Shown: piece after piece, positions 56,322 through 64,000 of the stretch | How positions within the stretch are numbered: the first letter of the stretch is position 1 | Layout of the letters: each line of letters starts with the position of its first letter | Assembly: GCA_947053345.1 (NCBI GenBank) | Contig: CAMRSM010000013.1 | Location: forward strand, 32,255 to 96,254 | Direction of reading: 5' to 3' | DNA: 64,000 nucleotides | From: an uncultured Lachnospiraceae bacterium | GTDB lineage: Bacteria; Bacillota; Clostridia; Lachnospirales; Lachnospiraceae | The notes under the pieces: generated by a model | Seen by the model: the letters and a program-made list of their open reading frames with translations, nothing else | Databases searched by the model: none | What the model was told of the DNA's origin: nothing | Program-made: the position numbers and the translations under genes

Positions 56322-57263
56322 TTATTCATCTTTACCCAATGCAAGCATGATAAGCCGCGAACATAACTCCGGAAATGTCATTCCCGCCGCCTTTGCCGCA
56401 TCCGGCACAAGACTTGTTTTTGTCATCCCCGGCAATGTATTGACCTCAATGACCATCGGTCCTTTCCTCTTACTTACGATAAAATCTATTCTCGCAATAC
56501 CGGCACAACCGATGCCCAAATAAGTATCTCTGCTGATTTTCTCGATTTGCATCCTTATTTCGTCATCAATATTGGCAGGTATGATATGTTTGGAGCCCCC
56601 ATCAGAATACTTTGCGCTATAATCATAAAATTTTCTTTCGGTCGCAATTTCGATAATAGGAAGTATCTTTATATTTTTACGGTTTCCCATCACCGGAACT
56701 GTCAATTCAATCCCCTCCAGATATTCTTCGATCAATATCACATCATCATATTGGAATACCTCATCAATCGCTTGAGCAATATCTGTTTTACCATTTGAAA
56801 TCACAACCCCGATACTTGACCCTTCGGATGGTGCTTTTACTACGACAGCTCCGCCCAGCACATCAACAATCTTGTTTAATACCTTACATCTTTCCGCCTC
56901 CCAGTCCTCCTTATGCAATTCTATATACTTTGCGGTTTGGATATCCGCTGCAACCAGCAGTTTTTTAGTTAATAACTTATTCATACAAACTGCACTCGCC
57001 GCAATGCCGGAACCTGTGTAAGGAATCTGCGCCAGTTCCAACAACCCCTGGATACTTCCGTCTTCGCCACCCTTACCATGCAAGGCCAGAAATACCACAT
57101 CTGCCTTGGTTCCCGGCAATTCGGCTATATTATTTTTATTCATATCAAAAATATGGACATCCCCGTACCCAAACTCCGACAATGCCTCATATACAGCTTT
57201 GCCGCTTTTCAAAGAAATTTCCCTCTCCGAAGAAAAACCACCACACACGACTACTATTTTCAT
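56322..57263 (-). CDS. D-alanine-D-alanine ligase-like ATP-grasp enzyme
   Basis: This 313-residue protein matches Ddl throughout. It has VVCGGFSSEREISLKSG, FLALHGKGGEDGSIQGLLE, PYTGSGIAASAVCMNKLLTK, KAPSEGSSIGV and the metal-binding EVNTLPGMTKTSLVPDAA. Ddl makes D-Ala-D-Ala for peptidoglycan. A copy inside a glycan locus may instead be a specialised ligase adding a dipeptide or amino acid to the polymer, or it may just be the housekeeping copy moved here. Its start overlaps the stop of the upstream TupA-like gene by one base (TAATG), so it is coupled to it. Confidence 0.88.
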   Translation of the reverse strand: MKIVVVCGGFSSEREISLKSGKAVYEALSEFGYGDVHIFDMNKNNIAELPGTKADVVFLALHGKGGEDGSIQGLLELAQIPYTGSGIAASAVCMNKLLTKKLLVAADIQTAKYIELHKEDWEAERCKVLNKIVDVLGGAVVVKAPSEGSSIGVVISNGKTDIAQAIDEVFQYDDVILIEEYLEGIELTVPVMGNRKNIKILPIIEIATERKFYDYSAKYSDGGSKHIIPANIDDEIRMQIEKISRDTYLGIGCAGIARIDFIVSKRKGPMVIEVNTLPGMTKTSLVPDAAKAAGMTFPELCSRLIMLALGKDE

Positions 57264-58153
57264 TACTTTCTCCTCTTCATGACATCCGAAATATTTAAGC
57301 GTTTTCCCATCTCGAAGTCACTCTTGACAGGCTCTAACGGGATCAATGCGCCTCCCGGCGTAAATGTCATTTCCGAGAAAACAATCCGACCGTTAACATC
57401 ATACAAATCCACGCGCACCATCGGGAAATCTTTTGCCAAAAACTCTGCTGTTTTTATCATTTCCGGCAATAATGGGGACAATTTACATTCCTTGATTGGA
57501 TATGCCCTATTTTTAAAAGCTGCCTTTGTCCCATCCGGATAGTAATATGTCAGATGCTCCCCTACCCCGTCACCTAACCCCCCGGCAAGAGAAAAAAATA
57601 CTGCCTTTCCGTTAAAACAATAAATATTATAGTTGATCACACCGCTGCCGAGGTATTTTTCACAGATTATTTTTTTAGGTATCATCCCATAATGTGGCTC
57701 TGCATTAAACTTTGAAAAATCTTCTTTCAGCCATTTATTTAATTGCCGTTTCACTTTCATTTCATCCAGTTCTTTTTTATCCCGGACGATAATATTATAC
57801 CGTGAGCCATGATTGCACTTTAACACAAACTGCTTCGGAAGCTCTTCCCACTTAATCTCATTTGCCCCATCCCAAACAAACAGTATATCATTCAGCAATT
57901 CTTCCTTTCCCATTCTCTTTATATATTCCCTCACAGCATATTTATCTGCACACTGAATTGCCCGAAAGTCCTTTGGATAATAGTACAGCTTCAGCCACTG
58001 CAGTTTTTCATTCAAAGTCCTAGGATTTTTCAAATTCAACTTATAACCAAGCAGAATGCGAAAATACAGCCGTGAAACAAATTCAGGTGATACTGCCTGA
58101 TATGCTTTGACCTGTAAATACCTTCTTATTTTGTAAAAAAACCCTCTTTGCAC
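57263..58153 (-). CDS. TupA-like ATP-grasp protein
   Basis: This roughly 296-residue member of the TupA-like family is a close paralogue of the split gene at 58214-59099. It shows RILLGYKLNLKNPRTLNEKL, QCADKYAVREYIKRMG, EELPKQFVLKCNHGSRYNII and MVRVDLYDVNGRIVFSEMTF. I start it at GTG 58153, 9 bases after AAGGGGG, to match the paralogue start. The longer frame to 58180 adds nine residues. It is coupled to the Ddl-like gene. This copy has no long homopolymer. Family function is ligation-type chemistry in teichuronopeptide-like polymers, inferred only. Confidence 0.82.
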   Translation of the reverse strand: MQRGFFYKIRRYLQVKAYQAVSPEFVSRLYFRILLGYKLNLKNPRTLNEKLQWLKLYYYPKDFRAIQCADKYAVREYIKRMGKEELLNDILFVWDGANEIKWEELPKQFVLKCNHGSRYNIIVRDKKELDEMKVKRQLNKWLKEDFSKFNAEPHYGMIPKKIICEKYLGSGVINYNIYCFNGKAVFFSLAGGLGDGVGEHLTYYYPDGTKAAFKNRAYPIKECKLSPLLPEMIKTAEFLAKDFPMVRVDLYDVNGRIVFSEMTFTPGGALIPLEPVKSDFEMGKRLNISDVMKRRK

Positions 58154-58213
58154 CTCGAAATCCCCCTTACAATTATTCACGTTTTAATTGCAGGTTGGCA
58201 GGCCTTTCTTACT

Positions 58214-59099
58214 TTATTTAATCTGTAACATCTCCCCCCAAATCCGGTCATATTCCCTTGGCTCCACCTTCAGCATACATCCGCTTGGTGTAAATGTCAT
58301 CTCCCCAAAATACATTTTGCCTTCCGCCTCGAACCAATCAACACGCACAAAAGGGAAGTTCCCTGCCAACCTTTCACTCTCTTCCTTCATCTTCGAAAAT
58401 GTCTCCGGAAGCTTTGCCTCTTTGTAAATCGCATAATCTTTGCGCTGAAAAGGGGCAATTCTCCCTTCCGCATCAAAAAAAGTCATGCGCTCATTTACGC
58501 CATCACCAAACCCCTGTGCAATGTACATAAACTTTACTTTACCATTAAAAACATAAAACTTATAGTCAGCTAAATCTGCCCCCCCCCCCCAGAAATTTTT
58601 CACATATTATGCGGGGCTTTATTTTACTATAATGTGGTTCGACATTGTATTTACCAAAATCTTCTTTCATCCATTTTTTCAGGCATTTGATTGTTTTTTT
58701 GATATCCAGCCGCTTTTTGGAATCACAGATTATGTTATACCCGCAGCCGTGTGTACACTTCATGGCAAATTGTTCCGGGAGCTTGCCCCAGTCAATATCA
58801 TCCACATCCTCCCATACCCCAACCAAGTCAACCAAATATTTTCCACAACCATGTTCCTCTATATATTTTCGAACCGCATATTTGTCCGCACACTGTACTG
58901 CAAGCGGATTGTCCGGCCATTCGTACAACTTCAGCCACTGCATTTTTTCATTAAATGTCCTTGGATTTTTCAGATTCATTTTATAGCCAAGCAAAATACG
59001 AAAATACAACCGCGACATAAATTCCGGTGTTGTCAGCTGGTATGCCTTTACCTGCCCCCATCTTCTAAACTTATAAAAAAGCCCTCTGTTTGCTGTCAT
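58214..59099 (-). pseudogene. TupA-like ATP-grasp gene, frame off at poly-G12
   Basis: The first part (from ATG 59099) encodes residues similar to the paralogue at 57263-58153. Examples are RILLGYKMNLKNPRTFNEKM, QCADKYAVRKYIEEHG, KLPEQFAMKCTHGCGYNIIC and PRIICEKFLG. The gene then enters twelve G (58590-58579), and the frame ends three codons after the tract. The second part continues in another frame with ADLADYKFYVFNGKVKFMYI and ends at 58214. Loss of one G (11) joins them into one protein of about 295 residues. Both halves are otherwise intact, so this is an OFF phase and not simple decay. Confidence 0.85.
58579..58590 (-). repeat. Poly-G tract, 12 bases, in TupA-like gene
   Basis: This is the longest homopolymer of the window. 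Twelve G separate two in-register halves of a TupA-like gene. Eleven or fourteen would give a full-length protein. Confidence 0.93.
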
Positions 59100-59143
59100 A
59101 AAAAACTCCTTATAAACTCATTTTTCTATTATTGATTGCTGCC

Positions 59144-60310
59144 TTACCGCGTGCTCTGCGCCTTCTCCCAAAACGGCCTTGCTTTTCCTGTTACCTGTCG
59201 GTATACTGCGATCCACTGCGCCGCGACAGTCATCACATAATAATATATCATTGTCAGATACCTGTTTTTTACGCCCGTGATAATCCTTACCAACGCCAAC
59301 AGATAAAACAATGTCTGACCCGCCAGTAAAACCGCATAAAACCATGATCCAAAAAACAGAAAAACATTTGAGGCTAAAACAGCCAAATGCGCCAGCCAAA
59401 GCAGATAGCGGCAGGTTCGGTGACCAAAATAAAAGTATGAAAACCACCGGTAACGAACCACATGAAGCAGCCGGATATCCGGCAGGATTTCTTTTAGGAT
59501 ATTCCGGTTCATCCGCACCTTTCGGGCAAATTCATCCCCGATCTCCTCCCCTGCTTTTTCGTAGGCAACCGCGTCGTGGTTCGCGACCGCCCGCCGTCCG
59601 GCGAGCCCATAATACAGCGGCATCTCACTGTCATGGCATTTCATCGGCTCAAAATCATGGTAATCATTCGTCCTGCAGGCATACAGGGCACCGTTGCCCG
59701 CGGTGATCGTCTGGATCCTGCCCTCCGTCTCCCGGATTGCCAGCTCACCCTCCCAATAATTGTTTTCCGCATGGCTGGAATCACTCGCGCCGGGATTTGT
59801 GTAAGACAGCTTCCCGCATACATACGCGATATCCCCCGATGTAAACGATGCCATCAGTTCCCTTACTGCATTTTGCTCCAACATGGCATTCGCGTCTGTC
59901 ATGACCAGAAATTCTGTCTGCACGAGTTTCTGCGCCTCATTCTGCGCATTTGTTTTCCCCCTGCGCTCTTTCACTTCATAAAGCCGTATCTTCGCTTCCG
60001 GATGCTTGCCAATAAATTCCCTTACCAATTCGTTTGTCCTGTCCGTGCTATTGTCAGAGGAAACCAAAAACTCTATATTTTCCTTCGGATAATCCAATGA
60101 CAAAACATTTTGCAGTTTGTCTAAAATTACTTTTTCCTCATTATGCGCAACCACCATTACTGTGACCGCGGGCAAATGACTATAATCTTTTTTCATTTTC
60201 CTTTTTGGGTAGATTTTTCCGAGCAATATAACAGATAGCGGATAACCCGCCATTGCCCACACTATGATAAATGCATTGAACCAGAATAACAGCTTAGCAA
60301 AGCACTCCAT
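59144..60310 (-). CDS. Family 2 glycosyltransferase, membrane-anchored
   Basis: This 388-residue GT2 protein has an N-terminal membrane segment (about residues 8-30) and catalytic landmarks VTVMVVAHNEEKVIL, SSDNSTDRTNELV and FLVMTDANAMLEQNAV. HDSEMPLYYGLAGRRAV and RKVRMNRNILKEIL follow. Two to three membrane segments follow after residue 290. This layout is that of processive or hyaluronan/chitin-synthase-like GT2 enzymes, but a simple transferase is equally possible. Its start overlaps the end of the ATP-grasp gene by 17 bases. Confidence 0.86.
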   Translation of the reverse strand: MECFAKLLFWFNAFIIVWAMAGYPLSVILLGKIYPKRKMKKDYSHLPAVTVMVVAHNEEKVILDKLQNVLSLDYPKENIEFLVSSDNSTDRTNELVREFIGKHPEAKIRLYEVKERRGKTNAQNEAQKLVQTEFLVMTDANAMLEQNAVRELMASFTSGDIAYVCGKLSYTNPGASDSSHAENNYWEGELAIRETEGRIQTITAGNGALYACRTNDYHDFEPMKCHDSEMPLYYGLAGRRAVANHDAVAYEKAGEEIGDEFARKVRMNRNILKEILPDIRLLHVVRYRWFSYFYFGHRTCRYLLWLAHLAVLASNVFLFFGSWFYAVLLAGQTLFYLLALVRIITGVKNRYLTMIYYYVMTVAAQWIAVYRQVTGKARPFWEKAQSTR

Positions 60311-61274
60311 CTGAAATCCCCCCTACCCTGACTTCATTATACTTCATCATATACACTCCCTCGTTATATTCCCCCACCCTTTTCCTATTTTCACATCCGG
60401 AAAGATTTTCAAGGATCATCCCCATAAAATCACATCCGCACTCATACGCGTGCGGGTATCCTCCCCCGAACCTTGGATTGACTTCGGATATGTAATACTC
60501 ACCGTCAACCTCAAAAATATCAACATCGATCACCCCCTGAAATCCGGCTTCTTTTACAAATTTCTCAAGTATCCCAAAAAGTTTACGGTTCTTAAATGAA
60601 ACCGCCTTATCGGTTTCCCCTGCCCTCATCTTCAGTTTCTTCTTTGCAAATATAGAAACGATCTCGCCAGAAAGCATGTCAATGTAAATATCCGCACCAA
60701 TTTCCTGCCCCTGCAGGAATTCCTGCACCATCAACCCTTCCTCACGTGAAAACAGGAGTTCTATGGTTTCTTTGTCAAAAGCCTTTGTGACTGCGATGCT
60801 TGCGCTTCCTTTTGCTGGTTTTACAAACACCGGGTATGTGATCCTTCCCTCCTCTATATCCCAATAAAACCTTTCTTTATCCACATAAGATTTGGCACAG
60901 TGGTATCCGTGTTCTTTCAGCCATTGATACATGCAGTATTTATCCAAAGCCATTTCGCACAGTTCATAAGAAGAGCCGATGACTCTGGTTCCTACCGCCT
61001 CAAACAGACTCTTGTTTGCTGCCAGTATGGAAAGCTCCGGATCAATCAACGACATCACACCGGCAATCTTTTCCCGGCGGCAAATATTCAAAATGAAATC
61101 CAGATAATCCGGGGCATCCATCTGCGGTGTGATATAAAATTGATCCGCCTCATAGACCGCAGGTGCCAACCGGCTCATATCCGTCGCAATGATCCGTCCC
61201 CTGCCTTCAAATGCCCTGCGAAAATACTGGATCACTTTATTCCTGGTTCCACAGCTTAAGATTAAAAAATTCAT
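60294..61274 (-). CDS. ATP-grasp ligase (CarB-like)
   Basis: This 326-residue ATP-grasp enzyme begins MNFLILSCGTRNKVIQYFRR with an N-terminal preATP-grasp fold. YPVFVKPAKGSASIAVTKAF binds ATP. The metal-binding end GVIDVDIFEVDGEYYISEVN followed by PRFGGGYPHA is typical of the CarB/DdlN-like group in glycan and natural-product loci. Such proteins form amide or acyl bonds. The substrate is unknown, but the PLP decarboxylase encoded 14 bases upstream may provide an amine. ATG 61274 is preceded by GGGGAAA. Confidence 0.82.
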   Translation of the reverse strand: MNFLILSCGTRNKVIQYFRRAFEGRGRIIATDMSRLAPAVYEADQFYITPQMDAPDYLDFILNICRREKIAGVMSLIDPELSILAANKSLFEAVGTRVIGSSYELCEMALDKYCMYQWLKEHGYHCAKSYVDKERFYWDIEEGRITYPVFVKPAKGSASIAVTKAFDKETIELLFSREEGLMVQEFLQGQEIGADIYIDMLSGEIVSIFAKKKLKMRAGETDKAVSFKNRKLFGILEKFVKEAGFQGVIDVDIFEVDGEYYISEVNPRFGGGYPHAYECGCDFMGMILENLSGCENRKRVGEYNEGVYMMKYNEVRVGGISDGVLC

Positions 61275-61288
61275 ACCATTTCCCCTGC

Positions 61289-62431
61289 CTACAAAACTTT
61301 TTCGACCGTCCAACGCTCTCTGATTTTGGTAAGTTTCCCATTTTCCTCCAGATATACGTCAGGGAAGTATTCAATGAACAAGGGCGAAAGACACATCGTA
61401 TACGCCCCGACCTTTTCATATACTACCAGATCCCCTTCCCTTAATTCCGGGGCATCCCGCAAGATAAAAAGCCTGTCATTTTCCATACAGGTGTAACCGC
61501 TGACAACCTGCTTTTCTTTTTTCTCCCGCGCATGGTCTTTGTAATTAATATGGAAGCTGTAGGCCTCCCGCCTCATCAGAGGATCTACATTCATCCTGCT
61601 TCCATCCGTGATGACAAACCGGTTATAGGTCGTATCCTTCACATCCACCACGGAAGTCACATAATCCATCGGTGCACCGACCAATGATATTCCGGGTTCC
61701 AAAATCAATTTTGTTTTTTCCTTATCGAAACAGCCCTGCAAAATTCCCGATATTTGTTCCAGATATTCATTGAAATCCGGTTTTCCGGGCACCCCCCCAA
61801 AAAATCCCCCACCAATATCCACATAATCCAAAGTGAGCCGATATTTCTGTTTGATCTCACAACAGACATTGGCAATCGCTTTATATATTCCTGTGCTCCT
61901 TGTTTTGGAACTACAGTGCAGATGCAGTCCAGCCAGTTTTATTTTCGTGCCCTCAAGCTCCGACAAAACAGCGGACAGTTCACCGTTTTCATAGCAAAAC
62001 CCAAACCGTCCACCCTCACTTCCACACTGGCTTTCTCCCGGACAGTATTTTTCCAGATCAAAATTAACACGAAGCCCGACAGCCGCAGAAATGTCTGCCT
62101 CAAGAAGCCACCGGATCTCCCTTTTGGAATCAATATTTACAATACAGCCATTTTCCACCGCCTCCAAAAAAGTTGTTTTGCTTTTGATCGGTCCATTGTA
62201 AATCACACGGCTCCGAAAAGAATGGCATTTAGCGAGCTGGTATTCATCCCCTGATACAACCTCGGCATAATACCCCGCTTCCTCCATGTAGCGGATGAGC
62301 CATGAAAGGGAATTTGTTTTGAAGGAATACCCGGTCACTGAATTTGGCCAATGCTTATTCAGTGCATTCCTAAGTTCCTCCATCAGGGAGTCAAGTTTTT
62401 CTTTATGAATGACAAAGTATGGTGTCTGCAT
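61289..62431 (-). CDS. PLP-dependent decarboxylase, DAPDC/ODC-like
   Basis: This 380-residue fold-III PLP enzyme has the catalytic lysine in TGYSFKTNSLSW (about residue 39). The PLP-phosphate-binding region reads VDIGGGFFGGVPG, and the second-subunit motif is GYTCMENDRLFI. The end GAYTMCLSPLFIEYFPDVY is typical of diaminopimelate/ornithine decarboxylases. It is shorter than housekeeping LysA and lies between a sugar transferase and an ATP-grasp ligase, so a specialised amino-acid decarboxylase (like BtrK) is plausible. It starts 2 bases after the sugar-transferase stop. A run of seven G at 61798-61792 lies in the GGVPG segment. Confidence 0.85.
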   Translation of the reverse strand: MQTPYFVIHKEKLDSLMEELRNALNKHWPNSVTGYSFKTNSLSWLIRYMEEAGYYAEVVSGDEYQLAKCHSFRSRVIYNGPIKSKTTFLEAVENGCIVNIDSKREIRWLLEADISAAVGLRVNFDLEKYCPGESQCGSEGGRFGFCYENGELSAVLSELEGTKIKLAGLHLHCSSKTRSTGIYKAIANVCCEIKQKYRLTLDYVDIGGGFFGGVPGKPDFNEYLEQISGILQGCFDKEKTKLILEPGISLVGAPMDYVTSVVDVKDTTYNRFVITDGSRMNVDPLMRREAYSFHINYKDHAREKKEKQVVSGYTCMENDRLFILRDAPELREGDLVVYEKVGAYTMCLSPLFIEYFPDVYLEENGKLTKIRERWTVEKVL

Positions 62432-62433
62432 AT

Positions 62434-63198
62434 TTATTTTCCTTTTTCATTTATTTGTGTCCCCATAAAGTCTTCCATCGTTGCGGAGGTTTCTGAATGG
62501 ATGCCGCTTCGTTTCAGAGCGATAAACAATGTTTTAAATATAATTTTCAAGTCACCGGCAAACGTAATATCATCCACATATTTCGTGTCCCACTCAAACT
62601 TCTCTTCCCATGAAATCGCGTTCCTCCCATGCACCTGCGCATAACCGGTCAAACCCGGCCTCACCTCATGCCGCCTTTGCTGTTGTTTGTTATACCTTGA
62701 CAGGTAATCGACCAGCAGCGGCCTAGGCCCCACCAAACTCATATCCCCTTTCAGAATATTTACAAGCTCCGGCAGTTCATCGAGACTTGTTGCCCGCAGA
62801 GTTTTTCCGAATGTCCCAAGCCTCACCTCATCCGGCAGAAGATTTCCCTCCCCGTCCCTCGCGTCCGACATGCTCCGGAATTTGTACAGCTTAAAAATCT
62901 TCTCATCCTTCCCCGGACGCTCCTGTGCAAAGATCACGGGTTTTCCCAGCTTGATCCGCACAAGCAATGCTATGGCTGACATGACCGGGCTTAGCAGGAC
63001 AAGCCCTAAAGAGGCACAGATCATATCGAAAACTCTTTTTAGATAGCGCTCATAAAATCCGCATTTCCACTGCCCTGTTTTTTTCCTGCTGCACATTTTC
63101 TTTGCTTTCGGAAGCGCTTCTTTTTTCTGATGTAGCTGATTTTTCCTGGGTTTCATCTGATTTTTTAAGCTTCCTTTCCTCGTCTCCATATTTGTCAT
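62434..63198 (-). CDS. Undecaprenyl-phosphate sugar phosphotransferase (PglC/WcaJ type)
   Basis: This 254-residue protein starts the glycan by moving a sugar-phosphate to undecaprenyl phosphate. The N-terminal 50 residues are basic, then one membrane hairpin ([20 protein letters not shown]) is followed by the monotopic PGT core. The core has [20 protein letters not shown] and [32 protein letters not shown] and [17 protein letters not shown] follow. The catalytic Asp-Glu pair is in LDELPEL. It is the short single-domain form. The upstream aminotransferase suggests an amino-sugar such as a bacillosamine-type donor, which is only inferred. Confidence 0.92.
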   Translation of the reverse strand: MTNMETRKGSLKNQMKPRKNQLHQKKEALPKAKKMCSRKKTGQWKCGFYERYLKRVFDMICASLGLVLLSPVMSAIALLVRIKLGKPVIFAQERPGKDEKIFKLYKFRSMSDARDGEGNLLPDEVRLGTFGKTLRATSLDELPELVNILKGDMSLVGPRPLLVDYLSRYNKQQQRRHEVRPGLTGYAQVHGRNAISWEEKFEWDTKYVDDITFAGDLKIIFKTLFIALKRSGIHSETSATMEDFMGTQINEKGK

Positions 63199-63366
63199 GT
63201 CATCAACTCTTGTTTCTTTTAGAGATTTTACAGGGGTTTTTCGTCACTCTGTCTACTACCTTCTATCATATTTCCTTCGATAAATGGGTTTGAGACCCAA
63301 AAACAATTCCGGCAGTAAACGCCTCGTTTTACGTCCGCAGATCTTTGAACTTACGGTCTCCCGCAC

Positions 63367-64000
63367 CTACCCAAAACACCTTCCTATGATCTCCACTACC
63401 CGCTCCTGTTCCTCTGCGGTCATCTTATTATCACTCGGCAGGCACAGCCCCCTCGCAAAAATATCCTCCCCGGTATCCAACGCCTGGCCCTCCCCTGCCT
63501 GCAGATACGCATTGCTTTTCCCGCGCCCGTTCCCTTCCCCTGTCACATATGGGTTCGAACGGTAGATTGGCTGCATGTGCATCGGCTTCCAGATTGGCCT
63601 CCCCTCCGCACCAAATGCCGCGAGCGCGCCGAGGATCTCCCCCGGGCAGGACTTTCCCTTCTCCCTTACATACAGCCCATCCCGCTCGCCGCGCACCTGC
63701 CTGCACATGGCGGACGGCTCGATGACCAGGCAGGAGAGCCAGTAATTCGGCTCGCTCTTTTCCGCGTCAAACGGGTTCATCCGCACCGGCAGCCCCAGTT
63801 CCTTAAAGCGTTTCCCATATCTTTCATAAATTGCCTTTTTCTGTGCGATATGCCCGGAAAGGTGCGGGAGCTGCCCCCGCACCACCCCGGCGACCACGTT
63901 GCTCATGCGGTAGTTGTAGCCGAGTTCCTCATGCTGGTACCACGCCGCCGCCTCCCTGCTCTGCGTGGACCATTTCCTCACCCTGTCCGCATCCGCCTTT
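63367..64000 (-). CDS. DegT/DnrJ/EryC1/StrS aminotransferase, 3' part
   Basis: Only the C-terminal 210 or so residues lie in the window, and the reading frame is open to the edge at 64000. The segment HEELGYNYRMSNVVAGVVRG and the ends RPIWKPMHMQPIY and FARGLCLPSDNKMTAEEQER are typical of sugar aminotransferases. The group resembles PglE/WbpE and related amino-sugar enzymes. The PLP lysine is outside the window. It lies 168 bases upstream of the priming transferase and probably supplies its amino-sugar donor. Confidence 0.88.
   Translation of the reverse strand, partial: KADADRVRKWSTQSREAAAWYQHEELGYNYRMSNVVAGVVRGQLPHLSGHIAQKKAIYERYGKRFKELGLPVRMNPFDAEKSEPNYWLSCLVIEPSAMCRQVRGERDGLYVREKGKSCPGEILGALAAFGAEGRPIWKPMHMQPIYRSNPYVTGEGNGRGKSNAYLQAGEGQALDTGEDIFARGLCLPSDNKMTAEEQERVVEIIGRCFG

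Noticed and set aside
61792..61798. Seven-base G run in the PLP decarboxylase gene as a fifth phase-variable tract
   Set aside because: Seven bases encode part of the conserved GGVPG segment, the frame is intact, and this length is usually stable.
1..64000. CRISPR arrays, tRNA or rRNA genes
   Set aside because: I looked for regularly spaced direct repeats, CCA-type tRNA ends and conserved rRNA segments and recognised none. A covariance-model scan could still find a missed tRNA.

Overview
The window looks like chromosome of a Lachnospiraceae-type bacterium (Clostridia, Bacillota). It has moderate GC, strong GGAGG-type ribosome binding sites, and gene neighbourhoods typical of that group: era/yqzL-like/recO, apt-rel-MBL-hemZ-HDGYP-hisS-aspS, a T-box-controlled ilvD-ilvB pair, and HD-GYP proteins. 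Family names come from motif recognition by eye; no database search was run. Nearly every gene is on the minus strand, so operons read from right to left.

Layout. 0-5 kb: an HD-GYP protein and a five-gene GntR(YtrA-type)/ABC-2 operon whose promoter carries a 22-bp-arm perfect palindrome. 5-14 kb: GrpB-like protein, recO, a YqzL-like small protein, era, an M16C peptidase, a chemotaxis receptor, galM and a cold-shock gene. 14-23.5 kb: the stringent-response/tRNA-synthetase cluster. 23.5-28 kb: a pyruvyl-transferase/ferredoxin/FrhB fusion and an orphan phage-tail-like protein. 28-34.3 kb: an AT-rich accessory islet with a frameshifted pseudogene, a transposase remnant, a lipoprotein-like protein, a secreted C39-like cysteine-peptidase homologue with a premature stop, a 58-residue exported peptide on the plus strand, and a 613-residue XRE-HTH/TPR-type regulator overlapping the peptide gene tail to tail. 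The peptide and C39-like genes diverge from a control region holding two copies of a 20-bp box in inverted orientation, each abutting a promoter. I read this as a candidate peptide-signalling (RRNPP-like) system. 34.3-40 kb: ilvB, ilvD with T-box leader, and pepT.

40.2-64 kb is a surface polysaccharide locus that continues past the right edge. In transcription order it holds a sugar aminotransferase (partial), a PglC/WcaJ-type priming transferase, a PLP decarboxylase, two ATP-grasp enzymes (one Ddl-like), several glycosyltransferases, three TupA-like ATP-grasp proteins, an EpsG/Wzy-like polymerase, a GT11 fucosyl/colitosyl-transferase, a methyltransferase, a GDP-sugar set (gmd, ColD-like dehydratase, fcl/colC, manC), an acyltransferase, an ABC exporter or flippase, and UDP-glucuronate/galacturonate enzymes. 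Four of its genes contain poly-G tracts of 9-12 bases. Two of these genes are out of frame in this sequence, while their reading frames continue intact on the other side of the tract. This pattern is typical of slipped-strand phase variation.

No tRNA, rRNA, CRISPR array or intact insertion sequence was recognised.
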